Positions 1 to 3,800 of a stretch of 6,547 nt of DNA are shown here, in pieces (the first letter of the stretch is position 1; each line of letters opens with the position of its first letter). The notes beneath the pieces were generated by a model. It saw only the letters and a list, made by a program, of their open reading frames with translations, did no database searches and had not been told where the DNA came from. Made by a program: the position numbers and the translations under genes. This DNA comes from Verrucomicrobiota bacterium (GTDB lineage: Bacteria > Verrucomicrobiota > Verrucomicrobiia > Verrucomicrobiales > Verrucomicrobiaceae), in contig JAEYYS010000273.1 in assembly GCA_023428335.1 (NCBI GenBank), positions 1 through 6,547 of the forward strand, given 5' to 3'.

Positions 1-55
1 GGATCGGGGAGCGGCAGGCGTGCGACGTTCTTAGCTTCCCAAGCCGGTCATGAAC

Positions 56-74
56 CGCTGATGGGACGCTGATG
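56..74. repeat. Short tandem repeat, 11-bp period (CGCTGATG x2)
   Basis: CGCTGATG occurs at 56-63 and again at 67-74, separated by GGA, giving an 11-bp period close to one helical turn. Short arrays of this type (CGCTGATGGA-like units) are, from memory, scattered through intergenic DNA of many bacteria. Two units alone could also be chance. Confidence 0.4.
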
Positions 75-106
75 CTGAGGGAAAGGGGGAGGGGCCAGCA
101 CTGTAG

Positions 107-125
107 GCGGGGGCATTGACCCCGC
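107..125. repeat. GC-rich hairpin
   Basis: GCGGGG at 107-112 pairs perfectly with CCCCGC at 120-125 around a 7-nt loop. A competing pairing joins GGCCAGC at 93-99 to GCTGGTC at 124-130 (one G-U pair). There is no T-tract after it on either strand, so it is not a standard terminator. It may be part of a larger repeat element that includes the Y palindrome to its right. Confidence 0.4.
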
Positions 126-148
126 TGGTCGGCCCAAGGTTGTTGAGT

Positions 149-283
149 GGGATTCCCGGAGCGCGAGAGTGCCGGAGGTCACTCGCTGGCACCGTGGGAT
201 CGGTTTCCAACCGATCCTGCTGCGGTTGAAAACCGCAGCCACGGAAAGCGGTCTGGTGCGTCTTTCTCTTGACGGGATTCCCG
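149..283. repeat. Pair of GGGATTCCCG direct repeats bracketing the Y palindrome
   Basis: GGGATTCCCG is present at 149-158 and again in the same orientation at 274-283. The second copy, extended by one base to the left, is an odd-length palindrome (CGGGA-T-TCCCG). The copies lie 38 and 29 nt outside the Y-shaped palindrome at 192-244. They could be part of one larger interspersed element or a target-site-like duplication, though 10 bp of partly palindromic sequence is weak evidence for either. Confidence 0.35.
192..244. repeat. Y-shaped (three-way junction) palindromic element
   Basis: The element has two adjacent perfect 9-bp hairpins, each with a 3-nt loop. Arm 1 is GGATCGGTT at 197-205 with AACCGATCC at 209-217. 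Arm 2 is GCTGCGGTT at 219-227 with AACCGCAGC at 231-239. Only T218 lies between them. Both are enclosed by an outer stem, CCGTG at 192-196 with CACGG at 240-244, leaving no other unpaired base at the junction. A further 4-bp pairing, CGCT 184-187 with AGCG 247-250, could extend the outer stem across a small internal loop. Both arms share a CGGTT-NNN-AACCG core, as if one hairpin had been duplicated. It resembles REP/BIME-type interspersed repeats; a structured RNA is an alternative. No transposase is visible nearby. Confidence 0.75.
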
Positions 284-420
284 ATGTCGAAGAGCCTCTC
301 CCCATGCCAGCATTCCGGGAACGACGTCGGCCCATCCGGGGGGTGTCATGCAAGCCTCTGTGTGTCAGAACGGTTCGGACGCACGGCTGAATGATACAGT
401 TCGGCTAACCACAACAAGCG

Positions 421-741
421 ATGCAACGGCCTTTGAGCAGGTTAAGACCTGATGTGCGGCGAGACTGGGTTCTCGAAGTAATTTGCATCAGCATCTTTGT
501 GCTGCTTGCAATCTATACTGCACACATGATTTACCATGACAGTCATGTGGACAGCACGACTTATTCGAACCGCTCTTTGGCGTTTCCAGCAGCGGGATTC
601 TCTTTTGTGCTCACGAGCTATTTGGCCGCTCGTCTTGCCTCGATTTCCAGCTTGATCCGCATCTTGTTCTGGCCCGTCGCCTTCTTCGCAGGTTACCTGA
701 TAATCGGCTTGCTCCTCATCTTCCTGAATCAAGTGTTTTGA
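421..741 (+). CDS. Small three-helix membrane protein of unknown function
   Basis: This 106-residue protein has a basic N-terminus (R3, R7, R9, R13, R14) followed by three hydrophobic stretches at about residues 17-37, 55-73 and 80-102. The pattern predicts an inner-membrane protein with a cytoplasmic N-terminus, a polar first loop (about 38-52, rich in His, Asp, Ser and Thr), and a very short C-terminal tail (ending NQVF). I do not recognise a family and see no catalytic motif. ATG at 421 is the first start after an in-frame TAA at 406-408. It has no obvious Shine-Dalgarno sequence, so a later GTG at 454 is possible. G+C is about one half, clearly below the neighbouring uvrA, which may indicate horizontal acquisition. 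It converges on uvrA. The opposite-strand frame is highly charged and looks like an antisense shadow, which supports this strand. Confidence 0.6.
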   Translation: MQRPLSRLRPDVRRDWVLEVICISIFVLLAIYTAHMIYHDSHVDSTTYSNRSLAFPAAGFSFVLTSYLAARLASISSLIRILFWPVAFFAGYLIIGLLLIFLNQVF

Positions 742-760
742 TTGTTCATGATGAAGGCCG

Positions 761-800
761 CCTGCGCGCAGGTGCCGTGGCTTGCCATGGAGGCAGACGG
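761..800. repeat. Palindromes just downstream of the membrane-protein gene
   Basis: CCTGCGCGCAGG at 761-772 is a perfect 12-bp palindrome. It is followed by a second hairpin with outer stem CCGT 775-778 / ACGG 797-800 and inner stem TGCC 783-786 / GGCA 792-795. They start 19 nt after the stop codon at 739-741. No T-run follows on the plus strand, so they are not a textbook terminator. They could still block or stabilise the 3' end of the transcript, or belong to the same repeat block as the larger inverted repeat that follows. Confidence 0.45.
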
Positions 801-875
801 AAAAGGGTCTCACGCCAAGGCGCAAAGCCACGAAGAGGGCCGCTATCTTCTCCTCCCTTTGCGCCTTGGCGTGAG
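801..875 (-). terminator. Possible intrinsic terminator of uvrA
   Basis: Reading along the minus strand, the uvrA stop (884-882) is followed after 6 nt by the 19-bp inverted-repeat hairpin and then by ACCCTTTT (complement of 801-808). The stem is stable, but the T-tract is short and starts several bases after the stem, so efficiency is uncertain. On the plus strand the bases after the hairpin (TCCTCCTC) offer no U-tract, so any intrinsic activity should favour the uvrA direction. It may simply be a repeat inserted after the gene. Confidence 0.4.
809..875. repeat. Perfect 19-bp inverted repeat (interspersed palindromic element)
   Basis: The arm at 809-827 (starting CTCACGCCAAGGCG) is the exact reverse complement of the arm at 857-875. 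Inside, GAAGA at 832-836 pairs with TCTTC at 846-850 around a 9-nt loop, giving a long two-part hairpin. Left-arm sequences of this kind (CACGCCAAGGCGCAAAG... CACGAAGAG) are, from memory, a widespread bacterial interspersed repeat that generates spurious peptides reading like THAKAQR or SRQGAKPRR, and both appear in frames here. It lies between two convergent genes, the usual location for such elements. Confidence 0.8.
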
Positions 876-881
876 TCCTCC

Positions 882-3800
882 TCACTCCAGCAGCGCCCGC
901 AAAAACGGGGCGGTGCGGCTGGTTTTGTGTTGGGCGACCTGTTCCGGGGTGCCGGCGGCGACGAGGCGGCCGCCTTCGGCGCCGGCTTCGGGGCCGATGT
1001 CGATGAGGTAGTCGGCCTCGGCGAAGAGGTCGGGGGGGTGCTCGATGACAACGACGGTGTGGCCGTCGTCGACGAGGCGGTGCAGGATGTCGAGCAGGCG
1101 GGCGACGTCGGCGATGTGCAGGCCGATGGTGGGTTCCTCGATGAGGTAGAGGTTCTTCTTCGGGTTGCTCAGGCCGCGCAGCTTTTCGGTGGCGCTGCGG
1201 CTGACACCGCCGCTGAGTTCGCTGACGAGCTTGAGTCGCTGCGCCTCGCCGCCGCTGAGGGTGGGGCTGGGCTGGCCGAGCTGCAGGTAGCCGAGGCCGG
1301 TGTCGGCGAGCAGTTGCAGGGGGCGGGCGAGCCGGGGTTGGTCGGCAAAGAACTCGGCAGCCTCGGCGATGCTCAGGCGCAGGACATCGCCGATGTGCTT
1401 GCCGTTGAACTCGATCTCGAGGGTGGCGCGGTTGTAGCGCAGGCCCTGGCAGGTCTCGCAGTGGACGCGGGTCGAGGGCAGGAAGTTCATCTCCACCTTG
1501 ATGACACCGTTGCCGCCGCAGGCCTCGCAGCGGCCGCCCTCGGTGTTGAAGGAGAAGCGGCCGGCCTCGTAACCGCGCGCGCGGGCGGCGGGCAGCTGGG
1601 CGAAGAGTTTGCGGATCTCGTCCATCAGGCCGACGTAGGTGGCCGGGCAGGAGCGTGAGGTCTTGCCGATGGGCGACTGATCCACTTCATACACCGAGGC
1701 GAACTGGCTGGCGCCGCGGACGCTTTTCCAGGGCTGCTCGGCGCCTTTCACCGCGCCCTTGCGACCGAGCGCGGCCTTGACGGCGGGATGCAGGACTTGG
1801 TGCAGCAGGGTGCTCTTGCCGCTGCCGCTGACGCCGGTGATGACGGTCAGGCGGCCGGTCGGCACGCGCACGTCGATGTTCTTGAGGTTGTTGGCGCAGG
1901 CGCCTTCGATGATCAGCCAGGCCTCGCTTTTCTTCACCGGCGGCAGCGGCCGGCGCTGGCCGCGCAGGGGGTGTTGCATCGGCTCGCGCAGGCTGCGGCC
2001 GGTGACGCTGCGCTCGTTCTTGAGCAGCTGCGGGAGGTCGCCGCGGGCGATGACCTCGCCGCCGAAGCGACCGGCCCCGGGGCCGAGGTCGATGATGGTG
2101 TCGGCCCGGCGCATGGTGTCGTCGTCATGCTCGACGACGAGCAGGGAATTGCCCTTGTCGCGCAGGGCGGCGAGGGTGTCGAGCAGGCGGACGTTGTCGC
2201 GCGGGTGCAGGCCGATGGTGGGTTCATCGAGCACGTACAGCACGCCGCGCAGGTTCGAGCCGAGCTGGGCGGCGAGGCGGATGCGCTGGGCTTCGCCGCC
2301 GCTGAGGGTGTCGGCGCTGCGGTCGAGCTGCAGGTAGCCGAGGCCGACCTCGCCCATGAAGTGCAGTCGCTGGTCGATCTCCTGCAGGATGTCGCGGGCG
2401 ATGACCGCTTCGGTGCCGTCGAACTTCAGGCGGGCAAGGCGGGCGGCGGCGTCGCCGGCGGCCAGGCCGTTGATCTCCTGGATGCGCTGGCCCTGCAGGC
2501 GCACGGCGCGGGCGGTGGCATTCAGGCGGGTGCCGGCGCAGGTGCGGCAGACGCGGCGTTCGCCGTCCTCCTCGTCGTCGTCGCTGCGCGCCAGGCGTCG
2601 TTCCTCCTCGAGTTCGGCTTCCAGTCGCGACATGTCGCCGCGGTGCGGGGTGGCGCCGTGTTCGGCGACCTCGAAGCCGAAGCCGCGGCAGGACGGGCAC
2701 CAGCCGTGCGGGCTGTTGAAGGAGAACAGGCGCGGGTCGAGTTCCTCGAACGACAGCTCGCACTGCGGGCAGCTCATCTCCGTGCTCAGCACGCGCGCGG
2801 CTTCGCCGGCGGCGAGCAGCTTCACCGTGCCCTTGCCGAGCTTGAGCGCCTTTTCCAGGAGCGGGCGCAGCTCGAGTTCGGCGGTGTTTTTGGCCAGCTC
2901 GGCGACCACGGCATCGATGCTGTGTTCCTTGAAGCGGGCGAGCTTTTTGAAGTTCTCCGTGGCGCGGAATTCGCCATCGACGAGCAGGGTCGCGATGCCC
3001 TGCTTGCGCGCGGCCTCGGCGACCTCGGTGTGGAAGCCCTTGCGCGCCTTGACGAGCGGGGCCAGCAGCTTGACCGGGCCTTTTTTCAGGCGCGCCGCGA
3101 TGGCGGTGGTGATGGCACTGACGCTTTGCTTCTGCACCGGCACATCGCAGCGCGGGCAGAACTGGGTGCCCAGCTTGGCGAAGAGCAGGCGCAGGAAGTG
3201 CCAGGTCTCGGTGACGGTGGCCACCGTGCTCTTGCCGCCGCCGCGCGAGATGCGCTGCTCGATGGCCACGGTTGGGGGCACGCCGGTGATGAGATCGACG
3301 TCGGGTTTCTCCATCTGCTCGACGAAGGTGCGTGCGTACACCGACATGCTGTCGAGGAAACGGCGCTGGCCCTCGGCGAAGACGAGATCAAAGACGAGCG
3401 AGGACTTGCCCGAGCCGCTGAGGCCGGTGACCACGACGAACTCGTCGCGCGGGATGTCGAGCGAGAGGTTCTTCAGGTTGTGCTCGCGGGCGCCGCGGAT
3501 GGCGATGACGTTGGCCGAGGCGGGCTGAGTGGCGGCGTAGCGGGCCGGCAGCTCGCGCAGGGTGGCGGGCGCGGCGAACTTCTCGGTGAGGTGGCGACCC
3601 GTCCACGATTCGGAGCAGCGCGCCAGTTCCTCGGGCGTGCCGGCGAAGACGAGGCGACCACCACCGGCACCGGCTTCGGGGCCGAGGTCGAGCACCCAGT
3701 CGGCGCATTGGATGACGTCGAGGTTGTGCTCGATGACGACCAGGCTGGCACCGCCGTCGACGAGGCGCTGGAGCAGTTTCAGCAGCAGCGCGATGTCGTC

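Larger units (their letters stand above)
1..420. other. Repeat-rich intergenic region without a convincing gene
   Basis: No reading frame here looks like a protein. The open frames on either strand run straight through palindromes, are rich in Arg/Pro/Ser, and show no domain or hydrophobic pattern. What the stretch does hold is a series of short structured repeats: an 11-bp-period tandem at 56-74, a GC hairpin at 107-125, GGGATTCCCG direct repeats at 149-158 and 274-283, and a three-way-junction palindrome at 192-244. This looks like an accumulation of interspersed intergenic elements. No promoter for the gene starting at 421 can be assigned: GATACA at 393-398 is weakly like a -10 box, but nothing at the right distance resembles a -35 box. 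Confidence 0.7.

Noticed and set aside
48..353. 101-residue minus-strand frame across the left repeats
   Set aside because: Arg/Pro/Ser-rich and passes through both arms of the Y palindrome; no domain, no ribosome binding site seen.
169..390. 73-residue plus-strand frame
   Set aside because: Also crosses the Y palindrome and has no recognisable feature; the start lacks a ribosome binding site.
370..398. Sigma-70-type promoter for the membrane-protein gene
   Set aside because: GATACA at 393-398 is only a weak -10 match and no -35-like hexamer lies 16-18 nt upstream.
403..447. attC-like integron recombination site (GGCTAAC ... GTTAAGA)
   Set aside because: Both core boxes deviate from the consensus, the inner L''/L' arms do not pair, the site would overlap the start of the 421-741 gene, and no second site follows the gene.
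442..885. 147-residue minus-strand frame starting at a GTG that overlaps the uvrA TGA
   Set aside because: The overlap looks like translational coupling, but the frame reads through the palindromic repeat (THAKAQR-type peptide) and then antisense to the membrane-protein gene, giving a charged, domain-free sequence.
738..1658. 306-residue plus-strand frame running from the intergenic repeat into uvrA
   Set aside because: It begins in the interspersed repeat and continues as the in-register antisense of uvrA; composition is Ala/Gly/Glu-rich with no recognisable domain.
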